From Parascedosporium putredinis (Eukaryota > Ascomycota > Sordariomycetes > Microascales > Microascaceae): 64,000 nt of DNA. The notes beneath the pieces were generated by a model that saw only the letters and a list, made by a program, of their open reading frames with translations, was not told where the DNA came from and searched no databases. Of the stretch, positions 11,253-23,760 are shown one piece after another (within the stretch, counting starts at the first letter, position 1; each line of letters opens with the position of its first letter). A program made the translations under genes and the position numbers. The stretch spans positions 682,001 through 746,000 of the forward strand of contig CASHTG010000015.1 of NCBI GenBank assembly GCA_949357655.1. Reading direction: 5' to 3'.

Positions 11253-12277
11253 AAGAGAGAAAAAACAAAAAGAACATAAAAAACTACGTATATACATGAA
11301 TCAAAGAAGCACGCCACCCTTTTTTCTTCCCTGGGCGAGAACGGGAGGGAGAGAGTGAGAGGCGGGGAGGGGGAGAACTCCCCTGAGACGGGGGTAAAGG
11401 CGGAAGATGTCAATGTTATAAATAGAAGCTTGATTCGAATCCTCGTCACAGCCTTGTATATACATTTCTTTTCTTTTCTTCTTCTTCTTGGAAACGTTTC
11501 GCGGCCCCATTCATTGATGAGTGCATGGATGGATATAAGACAATTTCAAATTGCGGGAGTATATAAGGCAAACTGCCCACATCCCTAAACATGAGGGTTC
11601 CAAACGGCGAAGGAGCAATAAGAAATTTTACATGCCTAACCTATCAATTTTTGCCCATTCGTGATCTTTCTTCAGGTGAATTGCTACCTCTCCGGGATTT
11701 CCTCGTCTCCCCCACGCCTCACGCCCCACGCCTCACGTCTAATCCGTCTCCCCTCGGATAGTTGTCACACAGCGCATCAGGATGGAAGTTGGCTATGGAT
11801 GTACGTGAGGAAGAGAAGACTTCGGAAGAAGAAAAAAAGTGGTGTATTATCATTTAACGAACTGACTCGGCGTATTTCTATCCAGCAACCGCAACCGCAA
11901 TACGTGCATGGGGCAGGAGGTGGCATGCGAGAACAGCATCAGGAACTAAACAACGGGTTCGGGGATATCATTCGATATAAACGTTGGAAAAACATGCGAC
12001 AGGAATAGAGAAAGCCAAGTGCCAGCGGCAACAAGACACCACGCGAAAAAAATGGCACGGCGAAGCAAAAGAAAGGGGAGAGAGGGTGAATCAAGGGAGA
12101 CGAAGAGGTGGCAGTAGACAATGAAGATCTCGGGGAGTGTCCAGCTATCGTGCAAGACTAGCGTCGAGAATGACCACCAGTCGAGGGATCCAATCCGTTC
12201 TTCCATGTTGGCCGTGAGACGAAACGCATCCACAATTCTGGCGGCCCAAAATCATCAAGGAAGACAAAAGACCTTGT
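11253..12277. other. Convergent 3' intergenic region, 1 kb
   Basis: It separates the 3' ends of the xylanase (+) and the DUF3602 gene (-) and should hold both 3' UTRs. The A-rich tail after 11252 is compatible with polyadenylation sites. No gene seen. Confidence 0.5.
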
Positions 12278-13315
12278 TTATTTCTTGAAACCAAAGATCT
12301 TGCTCTTCAACTTATCGGCCAAGCTAATCGGCACCTTGGCGGGGCATCCTCGGCCGGGGTGGACGAGGCGTCGCCGGAGGAAGCGCTCTTCTTGCGCTCG
12401 TTGCCAGCACCGCCGCGGCCGGTGTGGTAGTCTTGGTTATCGGTGCTAGGGCGGACGGCGGCATCGGGGATTATGACCTTGTCGGCGCGACGAGCGGCAT
12501 TGCTGCCAGCGTCGCCAATGTTACCGGAGCCTATATGTGGACAAAGATGGGGTAGTTAATATCACACTCTTGCAGCCTCGACCCCCTTTGAGGTACTTGG
12601 TGGGTATGCAGGCATGCGCCGGCATTCTGACGTGCTGCCTGGCTCGAGACTCGAAGCCTCGACTGATTTTTTTGGGGGAGAAAGAAACGGGTCAGGACGT
12701 GGCATGGGCGAGGTCGGAGCTGCCTGCTTCTCAGCACTTGCTTGATGAAGAGCCTAGCAGACCCCTGTCGGCTGGGCCATGAATGATATCAGAGAGATCA
12801 CTGATATCAGCCGAGTTGAGAAAGAAACAGGCTGTGGTTGGCTGGAAGGGCAGAAGCCAAGAAAAAGAAGCGCGGGATGCAAGATAAGGCGAGCTGGTCC
12901 TAGCTTCATCTCCTGATAAGGATAACAGAAAATGTACCCAGGTACATTGGTACTCGGAGCCCCATGCCTGCCCGGACATCCACGCTCTAGTTATCTCGGA
13001 GAGTCTGTAAGGCGCAAGGGGAAAAAGGAAAAAGAAAGAAAAAAAAAAGGCTTTTTCAAAACATGAAGAGACAGGAGGAAAGACCGAGAAAACAATGGGG
13101 ACGTCCAGGGTAGAAAGGAGGGAAAGAAGAAGAAGGAAAAAAAGAAGAAAAAAGAGGAAAGCGTGAGTCTCACCTCCTCGGCCGGTGCTGAATGCGCCAT
13201 CTCCATGGCTTCCCTCAACGCCAACGCGCACCACCTCGCCATCAACATATTGGGTGTCGTCGACGTTGATGTTGCCGGCGCCGCCACGGCCGTGGGATAC
13301 TTCAGCGGAAGGCAT
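12278..13315 (-). CDS. Small GRGGAGN-repeat protein (DUF3602 family, one frameshift)
   Basis: Two exons, 13315-13174 and 12530-12278, separated by a 643-bp intron that is long for this group. About 131 aa after allowing for one missing base near 12338-12344. Three copies of a GRGGxGN motif are visible (HGRGGAGNI, TGRGGGSGNIG across the splice, TGRGGAGNER). The protein ends in a lysine-rich hydrophobic tail (ADKLKSKIFGFKK). These features match the fungal DUF3602 family; the yeast relative Par32 acts downstream of TOR signalling on ammonium transporters. That link is family knowledge and function here is unknown. The intron is full of poly-purine sequence on the plus strand, and I found no further coding exon in it. 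Confidence 0.8.
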
Positions 13316-14090
13316 CGCGCAAGGTAGGACTTCTAGAAGACGTCGGCGACGTAGAATGGGACGTAGAATGGGACGTTGATGGCAGGATCAGATAACAGAA
13401 GGGAAAAGCGCGTCCGAAGAAGGTAGCGCGGGAAGCTGCAATGCTGTTCGGTTTTGGGTTTCGCAAAGGGCTCGTCTGGGATTGTCGTTGTCTTGACGGG
13501 TATGGCAGCGGGCGCAAAGTCGTTGCTATCGGACCAGTAGAAAAAGGAAGAAAAAAGGGCAAGAGCGGAGGGGGAGAGAGTGGCGAAAATAAATTGAACG
13601 ATGGGGAGAGTCAACAAAAGGGTTTCGTCGAGCAAGGGAAAAAAAGGTCTGACGTCGAGATAAGGACGAGGTTCGAGGTACCCAAGCTGAGTTATATAAG
13701 TTTTGACTTTTGAATGTTGGACGTTGATAAAGCACACCACTTCCCCGTTCAAGGTTCTCTGTGCACGTTGCGGAGTTGTGGGCTCGGGGCCTAACGGCGG
13801 AATCAAAAACGTAAAAGGAAAAAGAAAAAGAAAAGAACATTGAAGTCTCCCTTCCCCCTCTTCCCCTTCCACTTTCCCTTCCCAGCCAAAAGAGAGAGGC
13901 GCCGAGACTGGAGAGCGGCCAGGCGGCAAAGGCTTGATGTGGGCTTCCATTCCACTATCCCACCCCTAGCAAGCGGACAATCCCATCTTACATCACATCT
14001 GCACAAGTAGAGAGGCGTGTGTATATGCGGTACCGCTCCGCATTCCGAAGGGGAGGGGGAAGGGCAAGGAAATCTATGCCGTACATGTAT

Positions 14091-14128
14091 AGATGGATCC
14101 AATGGATCTATTACCATTGGATCCATCT
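14091..14128. repeat. Perfect 15-nt inverted repeat, 8-nt loop
   Basis: The arm AGATGGATCCAATGG (14091-14105) is the exact reverse complement of CCATTGGATCCATCT (14114-14128). It is capable of a stable hairpin or cruciform and lies in intergenic DNA. Confidence 0.95.
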
Positions 14129-14497
14129 GGCACCAATAGGTTCTGGACTGTTCAACGGAGTCACCTCACTAGTGCCACTATCCCGTTTTGCTGGGTAATT
14201 ATGGGGTCATGGATGCTCCATGGGGAGGGACTCTCAGCTGATGGGGGACAACAAAAAAAACTTGGAGAATTGGGAACCTGTGCCACATTGTGCAGCCAGC
14301 ATGGATCCATCTTTGCAGGTGTCGGGACAGCCGCGAGTTGCGTTGCTCAAGGAGGAAACGGACATGCCCGCTTGCACATTCAAACGAGCGAGGGACGGAG
14401 CTGGATGGGCGGCGAACACGCCTGGCTACCAAGACTACCTCTCGGAGTCGATTTCCCACAGCTGATGGGCATCGGAACTTAACGGAGCAGTGCGAGC

Positions 14498-14544
14498 CAT
14501 CATTGATCAATGCTTCTCAATGGCCACCTCGATGATCAATGATG
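14498..14544. repeat. Perfect 12-nt inverted repeat, 23-nt spacer
   Basis: CATCATTGATCA (14498-14509) is matched by TGATCAATGATG (14533-14544). The left arm sits in a GCCATCATTGATCAAT string that recurs near 27486. Confidence 0.9.
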
Positions 14545-16482
14545 CCTGGCCTACCCGTATCATCTCCCCACGGCTAGCCCGCAGCCTCCAACCGTTATCA
14601 ACGAGTTCCGACGACGGTTGCGCCGCTAATACTACAAGTCGTTCGTACCCACCCCGGTCCACCAGGACCCTGAGAGATTTTGCTCATGGGTCCACTAGGG
14701 AAGACGGTGGATTGCTCTTCTGACGATGAGTTCCCCTTGCCAAGCTGTTTACTGCATTTCTAACAGATCAACTTGTTTGAGCGAATCAACACTGCTCGTC
14801 TTTTTTCTTTTCTTTTTCTTACATCTACTATTGTATTCATTCAAGGTGGCTCGAGGTCTCGCGTGCTTGTACCTGAATCTTGAACCTTGTCCTCGGTAGA
14901 AAAAGGCAACGAATAGTTATGGACACAGCCACTCGGAGCTGGCGTGAATTTGCCAACACGGACCCGAGATGAACGATCAATTCGATTCGAGTCGAGCCAG
15001 GTCCTCGCTTTTCCGCCTGCGCCTATGCCTGCGCCTATGCCAGTCTCCGGCGAGCCAAGACACCACGCTCCGGTGCAGTGCCAGTGCCAGTGCCAGTCCC
15101 AAGAGATCCATGTGTGGCCCCCCGCTCACCCTCCTCCCCACCTTTTCTTGAGTCCTTCTCTTTGCCTCTTCCCTCCCTAAAGCCGATCGGCCAGTCAGAG
15201 CGCCTCGTTCCCTTTTACGTACCTGAATTTGGTGAAATCTGAAGTCGCCCCAAACCCCCTTCAATTGGCCCTGACCCTTCCTTCATGCCATCTTCCCATT
15301 GTGCAGACCCCGATAAGATAAGAGATCGATCCCAGACAAACCCATCAGCCACCATCCACATCGAGATTGATCATTTCACCTGCACGCCAAGGAAAACCTA
15401 CCTCAGCCAAGCACGCGCATCACCTGGTGAAGGCTTGCCTTTGACATTGGCATACCCGCATCTTGCCTTTTCAAAGAGCTATCCTTGGGGAGACTCCATG
15501 CTGGTCCCCTGACGACACCTCCCTTCCCTTCCCATGCAGCAAGCATACTTGTACCGTCCGCCGACACTAATCCAGCTTGTCTTTATTTCTCTCCCTTGCT
15601 TGTTCCCGGTTGTATGGGAAAAGAGCACCCCCACCCCTGGCTTGGAAGCAGCGAGCCAAGCCCTTGACGTGAACCATACACACTCTCCCTTCTTCTCCTA
15701 TCACGTCCGACGCTGATAACGGAGACGGACGCCTATCAGCAAGACGCATCTAGGCTTACATGGAACAACCACCCCCTCTCCTCTCTTCGCTAAACATCCG
15801 CACGGCATCGTCTCCGAGATACGGCCACGTCCACGTCCAGCTGCCTCACTCTTCGGAAAGATGCAAGCAAAGCATTCTATGACGCATTCACGGGATCCGC
15901 GGCCGCTTTCCAAACTAGAATATTCTTCTACATCCCCTGCATCTCTCCCCATTACCCCACGTTTTGCAACCTTGCATTTCCGATCACGGCCGGATACTGC
16001 CCGGACCTCTCAGCGCATCGTGTGTTTGACAACATCTAGATACTACTTGTATGCCACTCGTCTTTCACCTGCCCCATAACCCTCAAAGGTTTCTTCTCCT
16101 AAATCTTCCGTAGTCCGGCTTAGATGCCGGAGAATGCGTGCCGGCTTCCTCAGCTGATAAGATGGAATAATATCGGATTACCGAGTTGGTGCCAATCCAA
16201 CCTCTAAAGAACCTGATCTAGCTAGTCTGTCTTGGCAGTATATCCATGATCCGCCCTCGCTCACCTCTCCACCTCTCCCTCTTGCCCTCTTGCCCTCTTG
16301 TCTTGACTCAATGATAAGAAACACAAACCAGAATATGACCCAAAAAAGTGAACCCGCAAAAGAAGAACAAGAAAAAGAAACAGGGCAAAGAATACCAACC
16401 ATACAAACTTCCGCTGCTGGAATGCGAAAAAAAAAAAAAGAAAAGAAAAGCTCTAATAAAGTAATTCGTCCTCTCTTAATCA

Positions 16483-19400
16483 TTATACAGGAGTTGTGGT
16501 GAGGATGAAATACAACCTCTCTCCGCCTAGCTTGATCGGAGGATTAGCTGCCCCCAACTCTCCTTCCTCCATCATTTCTCGCACGATGGCCTTGAGTTGA
16601 CCCTCAGTATCCCCTCCACTCGCGTTCGTCACCTTCTCCGCGAGTTCGATTTTCTTTGGCACGCCTTGTAGATAAGTTCCTCCACCGTGCCCTGCGCTAT
16701 CAGGTGAATCACTTCCACCGGTCGCGTCTGCCCTAGGCGGTGCGCCCGGTTCTCCGCTTGCCGATCATCCTGCGGGTTCGATGACATGTCGAAGATGATG
16801 ACTTTGTTCGCTCCCGTAAGGTTGATGCCAGTTCCGCCAGCCCCCGTGGTGAGCAGAAACACGGGTATATCGGCGTTCTTTGGAACCTGTTGATCTCTTT
16901 TTGCCGCTCGCCGACGGCGCTCGAGCCCGTGAGCATACAATACTCGATCTCCTCATGCCCAAAGACATAGGATAGAATCTCAATGACCTTGGTGAACTTG
17001 CTAAACACAAGCACCCGGTCGCCGTTCTTGCGGTATTCTCCAATAAGCTCTAGCAGCTTTTGGATCTTGCCACTCTCCTTCCACGACCCTTTAGGCACGT
17101 CGAACTTGCGTAGAAGGGGTAGGAAATCCTGACAGTACAGATGCAAGTCAAAGTCAGACCGACTCTGCAAGTCCCCGAGCAAGAGGTGGAACTTGGGCTC
17201 GGCAAGGTCGAGCTCTTTGTACGGTACACGGTTGAACAGGATGTCTGCCATCTCCTGGGTCGTCTCGTCGCTAAAATGCCGTCGAAACAGCTGCAAATGC
17301 AGCGCCGCCTTCTTGAGCTGAATCCATACGTTGTTCATGTCGTTTCCGCGCGCACCCACAGCTTCTTTACACGCTCGCTCGGCTCGCTTCGGAACATCTT
17401 TTCGTATCTGTCGTAGACCTCCTTCTGCGTGGGGGTAGATCGCAGTAGATGATGGAGTGCGTCTTCTTGGGCAAATTTTGACCGACCTGGTCCTTTTGCC
17501 GCTGCAATATAAACGGCTCTAGGATAGATCGCGCTCGGCTGACTCGTTCGCCATAGAGCAATGCGGTGTTGGTAAGATTTCGGGTGTGGATCTTGTGGTC
17601 GAACACGTAGCGTATCGCCTCCATCCTATCCTTGAAAAGGTCGGGATCTACAAAGTGGAGGAGCGAAACCATCTCCATCAAGTGATTCTGGATGGGCGTG
17701 CCTGAGATGAGTAACCGCCACCTTGTCCGTAGCTGATGGAGGCGCTGGTACTGGAGCGTAGTTGGGTTTTTGAGGATCTGTCCCTCGTCAAAGATTGCTG
17801 CGTTCAGGCCGAGACCGTTCAGGTTGCGCAAGTCGTCCTTTGCGAAAACTGGGTATAGGAAGTGACAATGGCGTGGTAGCGCTCCGGATCGTCGGCCAAC
17901 TCCTCCGCAATCTCGTCGCGCTGGGCGCGAGAGCCGCTGTACTTCATGACGTTTAGCTCGGGGGCAAACTTTTGAACTCTAGGATCCAATTATCCAAGGT
18001 GGATGGGGGCACAACGATGAGGTTGGGAAATGGCCAGTCCTTGGTCTCTTCGTTGTTGTAGTCGTCAAGCATCCGCGCCATGAGCCCAACAACTTGACAT
18101 GTCTTGCCGAGGCCCATGTCATCCGCAAGTATCCCGCCATAGCTGTTCTTGAAGAGGAGGTTCATCCAATTGACTCCAAATACTTGGAAGTCGTGCATCG
18201 GTGTCTCTTCGGACATGTAAGAGGGCTGTGTATCGACAAAGCCTGAGCCCGCACTCGAACTCTTCCCCTTCTTCTTCTGACCGAAAGCGTCGATGTGCCA
18301 TGAGTCAAACTGCTTCTTGAGAAATGCCGCACGGGCTTCGCTCTCCGACACGACCATGTCCACCATAGCGATAGACCGCATGAAATTTCGCGTCTTGTCG
18401 ATGATGGCCTCTCCAATCTCAACCTTTTGCCTCTTCTGTTTTCCCCGACCTTCTTTGATCTTGGAGACGCTTTCAACACTGGAGATAGAAGAGAATGGGC
18501 GCTTCTTGATGAGGAGCTTCAGATCGGCTTCCGCCGCCCCGGTTAGAGCGGCAAGATCCTGGAGATCCAAGTCGTTGAGCAGTTTCAGTAGGCGCTCGTC
18601 CTCTTCCGTGTGCACACCATCGTCTGTGGCCGAGTCGAAGGCATCTTCTTCGCTGTCAGAAAGGACAGTAATAGGGACCTCGGGAGTGGTCGCTTTTGTT
18701 GACCGCTGCGACGACGGAGTCGATGAGGTTCGGGAAGAAGGTGGCGAGGAAGGAGCACGTTGCGCTGCCGCCCGGGACGTAAGCCTTGCATGAGCCTTCG
18801 GCGTCGGGGTGCTACGAGCTCCTCCTCCTCTTCCTCTTCTTCCTTTTCCGAGCTATCGCTATCGACCACGACATTCTTCGCCCGACCTCGCGCCGGACCG
18901 CCCGTCTTGGATCCGTTGGTTGGCAGGCCTGACTTCCCTTGACCTCTGTACTTAAAAGATTCAAAGTCAATCAATCTCGCCTTAGCCTTCTCCTTGGGTT
19001 TCGCTTCAGGGGCGGGCTTGGGCTATGGTATATGTCAGTTACGGCTTGGGATCTGGGGCGCGTATCCCTATTGAGGTGGCACAATAACTAGAAGGACGGC
19101 AAGGGAGCTAGGCTGAGATACCTTGCGCGAAAAGAGAGTAGGCTTGATGTCTGCGCGATCCTCCACCATGTCATCTCCATCCTCATCAGAGGAAAGGTCA
19201 ATTATATCCGAGGCGCGTTTCTGAGGAATCGTGGCCTTCGGGAGGTTACCGATACCCATTCCTTGAGAGGTCCCGGTGAGGGCTGGCTTTTGGGGACTGA
19301 TAGGAAGGGGCCGGCTAAAAATTTAGTGATGGGCTGGTGCCGGAAAGGAAGGCCAGAGGAAGAATTGCTCGAGGTTTGTTTCGTGAGCCGGGGCGGTTTG

Positions 19401-19639
19401 CTCACGGGCTGTGGGGGTGAGGACGAGAGGATTTGCTCGGGGAAGGGGGTCGTTGCGATGCCTTCCGTAACAGCTTCGGTTCGGGATTGGCGATAATCTG
19501 TGTGGGTTGGGTAATGTAAGGAAGTGCCTGGAATTCTTTCATCGCCGAGTTCGTCAATCTCAGAATCGTAGAGTGAGGCGCGCGGTGGGGTGGCAGGTAT
19601 AACGCCTGCCAACGTGGGAGGGCTCGAGGCTCGTGCCAT
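16483..19639 (-). CDS. FUN30: Fun30/SMARCAD1-type SNF2 chromatin remodeller (eight frameshifts)
   Basis: Exons 19639-19122 and 19022-16483; about 1021 aa after allowing for eight single missing bases (near 19272, 18806, 17970, 17839, 17431, 17355, 16879, 16655). With these, total length and phase close exactly. The N-terminus is Ser/Pro-rich with acidic patches (LSSDEDGDDM, a Glu run). Then comes a short helical LLNDLDLQDLAALTG block of the CUE-like kind. The SNF2 ATPase follows: MHDFQVFGVNWMNLLF, ILADDMGLGKT (Walker A, about residue 477), a DEAD-type box written DEGQILKN, and LLISGTPIQN. The helicase C half has VLVFSKFTKVIEIL, FLLTTGAGGTGINLTGA and the arginine-finger region DRQAENRAHRLGQTRPV. 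ATP-driven nucleosome remodelling in heterochromatin and DNA-end resection is the family role. The Gln in DEGQ replaces the His usual in the family. Confidence 0.93.
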
Positions 19640-20684
19640 AGTTTCGAAGGGGTAGGTTAGGCTCCCTACAGCGGCCAAGAAAAAGGTACGGCTATAGCTA
19701 TTACCGGGCCAAGCCCCGTCCGCTTCGTCAATAGACAGGAAGATCAATAGAAGCAGATCGTAGGACCCGTGAACAAAAAAAATGGGGTGGAAGCTGGTGG
19801 GAGGCTGAATGGTGATTCAGGAAAGAGGCGGTGGGCCAGCGAGAAAGTGTGGGGAAGGTGGCGGGTCCACAGCCAACCAAAAAAGAAAGAGGGAAGGTGC
19901 GAGCGAGGGGAGAAAGGGACGTGGATTAAACAATGCGTATGGTGAAGGAAGGATGCCAACGATGTAACAATTGGGTTGGGGTTGGGCTGCTCCGCTCCGA
20001 GGTCTGGTGCCTTGATCGTGGCGGTCATGAATTGTGGCAAGCCATTGAAGATTTATTAGGCCACTACACTATTGGGGTGGGCGCGACCCAAGCCATTGGG
20101 GAGAAAAAAACCGCCCTTGACGCGTTACGCCAAACGCCCCTCTTTAACTTTCTGGAAGGAACACGCTATCACGTGATACGACACCGGGAGGAGTGGGGAG
20201 CTCCATTTCCGCCTTCGACCGTCCTTGCAAGGGTAACTGCGGATTGAAGCAACACTTTGGCACAACATCTGCTGGCGGGATGTTTGATTGATACTTTTAG
20301 TCTGCAGCACCCCGATTGAGCAGCAACAAGCTCAGTGATAACAAAATACGAATATTCTATCTCTTCTCTAAAATTAGAGGCTGTGCCCACCCATACCTGT
20401 GCGCATTGCCATTTATCGAAAATTGAAGACGACAAGTCGGCTCTACTTTTATCTTGTAGGTTCGCGCTTTCGAAGCTATCATATGCTAGCTAGGCTTCCA
20501 AGTGGGATGCGCATCACTTTACCAAGGGCTACCCACCAGTTTGGACCCAGCCTTTGCCCCTATGCCGTACTGCTCCCATGTAGAGGAGATTGGAGCAAAC
20601 TTTCCCCGAGCTTTAAACAAGAGATAATCTACTCAGCTAACATAAATAACTAGGAACAATCCTCTCTCCTAAACTACTTCCGCC
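19640..20684. other. Divergent promoter region FUN30 / VMA21
   Basis: About 1 kb between two divergently transcribed starts. An in-frame extension of FUN30 upstream of 19639 exists (another start at 19747), but its sequence is not conserved-looking. No other gene seen. Confidence 0.5.
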
Positions 20685-21258
20685 ATGGCAACACGTCGGA
20701 CGATCTCTTCTGAGAAGTCCATCTCGGAAAAGGATGACCACATTGGTGGCAGCTCTACAGGTCTCGAGTCATCTACTGTTGGCCCTGCTGTGCCCGGGTA
20801 GGTACCGTGCCATGCTTCCATCTTCTTCCCCTTCACGGAATCGAGAAGAGAGTGGGAAGATGTTAACAAGAGCCTTCGCTCAATGTCTAGCCACGTCATT
20901 GCCAAACTTCTCATCTTTACTCTTGCCATGGTAGTCCTCCCCATAGGGTCTTACTTCGCCTCCGTAAACACTCTGTTCAAAGGTACGATCCGTCCTTCTC
21001 TTCCCCTTGTTATAGATGACGTCTTTTCTGGCTCCTGCTCGTGCTCTGGGCAGGCGAACTTCTTCTTTTGATGCGCAGGCACAACGACCGCACCGCACAC
21101 GTCGAGCTAATCAAAGAAAAATAGGCAATACCACATACGCAGGTGGATTGGCCGCCCTCATGGCGAATGTCGTGCTCGTTGGCTACGTTGTCGTCGCCAT
21201 GAAGGAGGATCAAGGAGATAGAAAAGAACCCAAGGCGGAGGGGAAGAAGGACCGCTAG
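20685..21258 (+). CDS. VMA21: VMA21, V-ATPase assembly chaperone
   Basis: Exons 20685-20797, 20891-20982 and 21125-21258; 112 aa, intact with no frameshift. Vma21 is an ER membrane protein that chaperones assembly of the V0 sector of the vacuolar H+-ATPase. Two transmembrane segments are seen, at about 40-62 (IAKLLIFTLAMVVLPIGSYF) and 78-97 (ALMANVVLVGYVVVAM). The N-terminus is hydrophilic and the tail is charged, ending GKKDR, a dilysine (KKxx) ER-retrieval signal as in yeast Vma21. The start is the first ATG, in a CGCC context. Intron phases join the two TM exons in the positions conserved for the family fold (FKG / NTTYAGG). Length is typical. Confidence 0.93.
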
Positions 21259-22442
21259 TGGAGGCTGTGGATCGGCCATGGGAAGCCAGCGTGACATGAT
21301 TTAATTGTATTATCTAGGGGTGGCATCTTGTTTTGTACTGGTAATGCTCTCGGGCGCCACGTACGGGACTCTATGTTGTCTTTACAGCGGTCCACCACCT
21401 CTTTGCGTTGCCTCAAATGGATTGTAAAAATAGAAACGATCAATACGGTCTGTTGTACGTGGTCCAAGACCGGAGCCAAGAATGGAAGCCGTTATGACAT
21501 TATTGAAGCCGCTATTGATGGCTTTGAAAGCGCTTTGCCCCTGTTGCTCAATGATATTATACTTCTGCTTAAGGCTGCCAAAATACTAAAAGGGAAACGG
21601 AAACAGGATGGCGAGACCATCATCCTCCCCTTGAACAGAGGTGTAGATCGTCCTCACCAGACCGATTACCCTCCGCAAAACTACCAGTGCTACCGCAAAC
21701 ACATGTCCTCCATGAACCCCCTCCGCGCAACATCAGTTGTCGTTGCCCCTAGCCGCTTTGCCTGCCCGAATTCCTTTTTCTTCCCACCAAAAATCAACCA
21801 AGTAGTTCCCAAAAAAGAAAGAAGAAACCCCCAATTCCCAGAATGACGAAGACGTTTCAAGGTCAAAAGGAAACAACGAAAATAAAACAAAGAGGCAAGG
21901 GAATGATGCTGCAAATTTGCCGTCTTGAACCCTCCGAAGGGCTACACCTGTGTCGTAGGGTCCCACATCCAATCCCCAGTCATTGTTTCCCAGCCGTGAC
22001 GACTTCTAAAATATGCGGGGCGTCCTAACCTAAGACTTTTAAATGGCAGCAATCGAGGGTCGCTCGTGCTGTCTCCGATTAGCGTGGGTCTCCGTGCTAC
22101 TGCCCCGCATGTCGAACGCAAAAAGATGAAGAGCCCAAGAATATTGAGAGGCTGAGAGACAAGTGAGATGTTGTCTCAATGAATACAAGATGTGCTGAAG
22201 AATAGCCGACAGTACTCGAGAATCCGTCTGGCGTTAGGGTATCGCAATAAAACAAGATACAAATGAGAAAAAAAGAAGGTGAGGAAAGCCGGAGCCGAAT
22301 ATAGGACGATCAAGGCGCCAAACTTGGGGCCAAGGGAAACTAAGGGCGGTTTAAAAAAATGAGTCGTTTCAAGGAAAGTAAGGTTGAAATGAGTAAATGC
22401 TGTCCGCTGTCTGGTTGGCGAGTATTGCTCTGTGCACCACGA
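21259..22442. other. Convergent 3' region, 1.2 kb
   Basis: Between the 3' ends of VMA21 (+) and the DUF2406 gene (-). One plus-strand frame (21328-21846) is open for 172 codons but shows no conserved motif and is not annotated as a gene. Confidence 0.5.
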
Positions 22443-23760
22443 CTATGAGTTCCTACTGAAGCGGCGGAAGAGCCAGCTCTTTCTCTTCTCCGGCTGGGGT
22501 TTGGCTGGGGCGAGGTTCGCCCGGGGCATGACATCCTTTCGGGGCACGGTGGGCGGAAGGTTGCTGGCCAAGGTTCCTGGTACCGGCTTCTTTTGCAAAG
22601 TGACAGGACCTTGCCCATTAGGATGGACGGAGAAGGGCTGTGGCTGATAGGCTGGTTGTCCCTGGAATCCGATGCCATAGTCATGTGCGGGCACGGGGGC
22701 GGTTTGGTAGGCGATATCCGGTCGAAAGAGCTGTTGTCACTACTAGGATCTGTCTGATACCCTCCGTGTTCGCCACCGCTACCGCCGCTTGCTGTTGTTA
22801 CCGTTTCGTAGGACCGGTCGCGATGTTGAGGAGGATACACGCTGTTGGGCTCCCTCCGGCTGGGTTGTTTGAGGTAAGGCTCGGATTGCATCCTCGACGC
22901 TCTTTGCCTATTACCCCAAGGTCCGTTAGGTCCGGGGCTCCGCCGTATCCGTTTTGGCCCGGAAACCCGCCATTGCCATTGCTTCCGTATGGTGGGTATC
23001 CACCGTAGTGTTGCGGGTCGTGATAGCTATCCCGGGGCGAAGGTCGTGGGTCGAAATGCGAAGTGGGGCGACTCCCATAGTAGTTGTCCTGGGGATACCG
23101 ATTACTATTTCCGGGGACAGAGAGCAGACTCTGGGCGCGGCTCGCGGCATAGTTGCGGTTTCCATTTCCATAGATGCTGCCCCTTCTGTTCCAATCTGCT
23201 TCGGACTGAGGGCGGTTCAAGGTTGGCCTCCGGTAGGGCCCATCGATGGCGGCTTCGAAGCTACGAATTGTGTCGAGAGGTCGCTCCCATCGGCTCCGAG
23301 TAGGGTTGGATTTATCGGGTTCAGCTGCGAGAACGTCGGGGTTAGCAACGCAAGGTCAATGCCCTACATGATCCTAGGAAAAGTACGGTGGCATGCGCTT
23401 ACAGATTGGGTTGCCGTAGACATCCTTGTGCTGTAGAGATCGGAGTGGGGCAAGATTGTTTCGCTCTGTCGCTTGTACGGCCGCTACGTCGAGGAAAGAA
23501 GGAGAGAAAGCGCCATGTTAGTGTGTGCACTGAATATGCGCTCGCGATGGCACAGTCGGGAGAATAGTAGAAAGGACCGTCATACCTGGTTCAGCTTCAT
23601 TCATGGCCAACGTTGGGTCAGCCTTGCTGTGTAGTCGACGCGATTCTTTCTCGGCGGTCGTCTCGAACAGTCGCGGACGTGCGTTGTTGGATTTGTCGGA
23701 ATGGAAACTGAAAGATCGAGAACCTTTCCTCGGCCTGGAGCCATTGTCGACGGCGGCCAT
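22443..23760 (-). CDS. DUF2406 family protein of unknown function (two frameshifts)
   Basis: Exons 23760-23586, 23483-23403 and 23324-22443; about 379 aa with two missing bases (near 22934-22937 and 22695-22699). The first 100 residues carry the fungal DUF2406 signature: KGSRSFSFHSDKS, HSKADPTLAMNEAEP, NNLAPLRSLQHKDVYGNPI, then DKSNPTRSRWERPLDTIRSF. The remainder is low complexity and rich in Tyr, Gly, Pro, Asn and Arg, probably disordered, and ends in the basic/aromatic KRKSWLFRRFSRNS. Yeast relatives are YMR295C and YGR273C, for which I know no firm mechanism. Intron positions interrupt the conserved block and the phases fit. Some related proteins associate with the cell periphery; nothing in this sequence proves a location. 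Confidence 0.85.

Larger units (their letters stand above)
13316..16482. other. Intergenic, 3.2 kb, with two perfect inverted repeats
   Basis: Upstream region of the DUF3602 gene and 3' flank of FUN30. No coding sequence recognised. It contains the inverted repeats at 14091-14128 and 14498-14544 and a short CAGTGC repeat near 15074-15098. Confidence 0.55.

Noticed and set aside
21328..21846. 172-codon plus-strand frame downstream of VMA21
   Set aside because: No conserved motif; lies in the expected 3' region between convergent genes.
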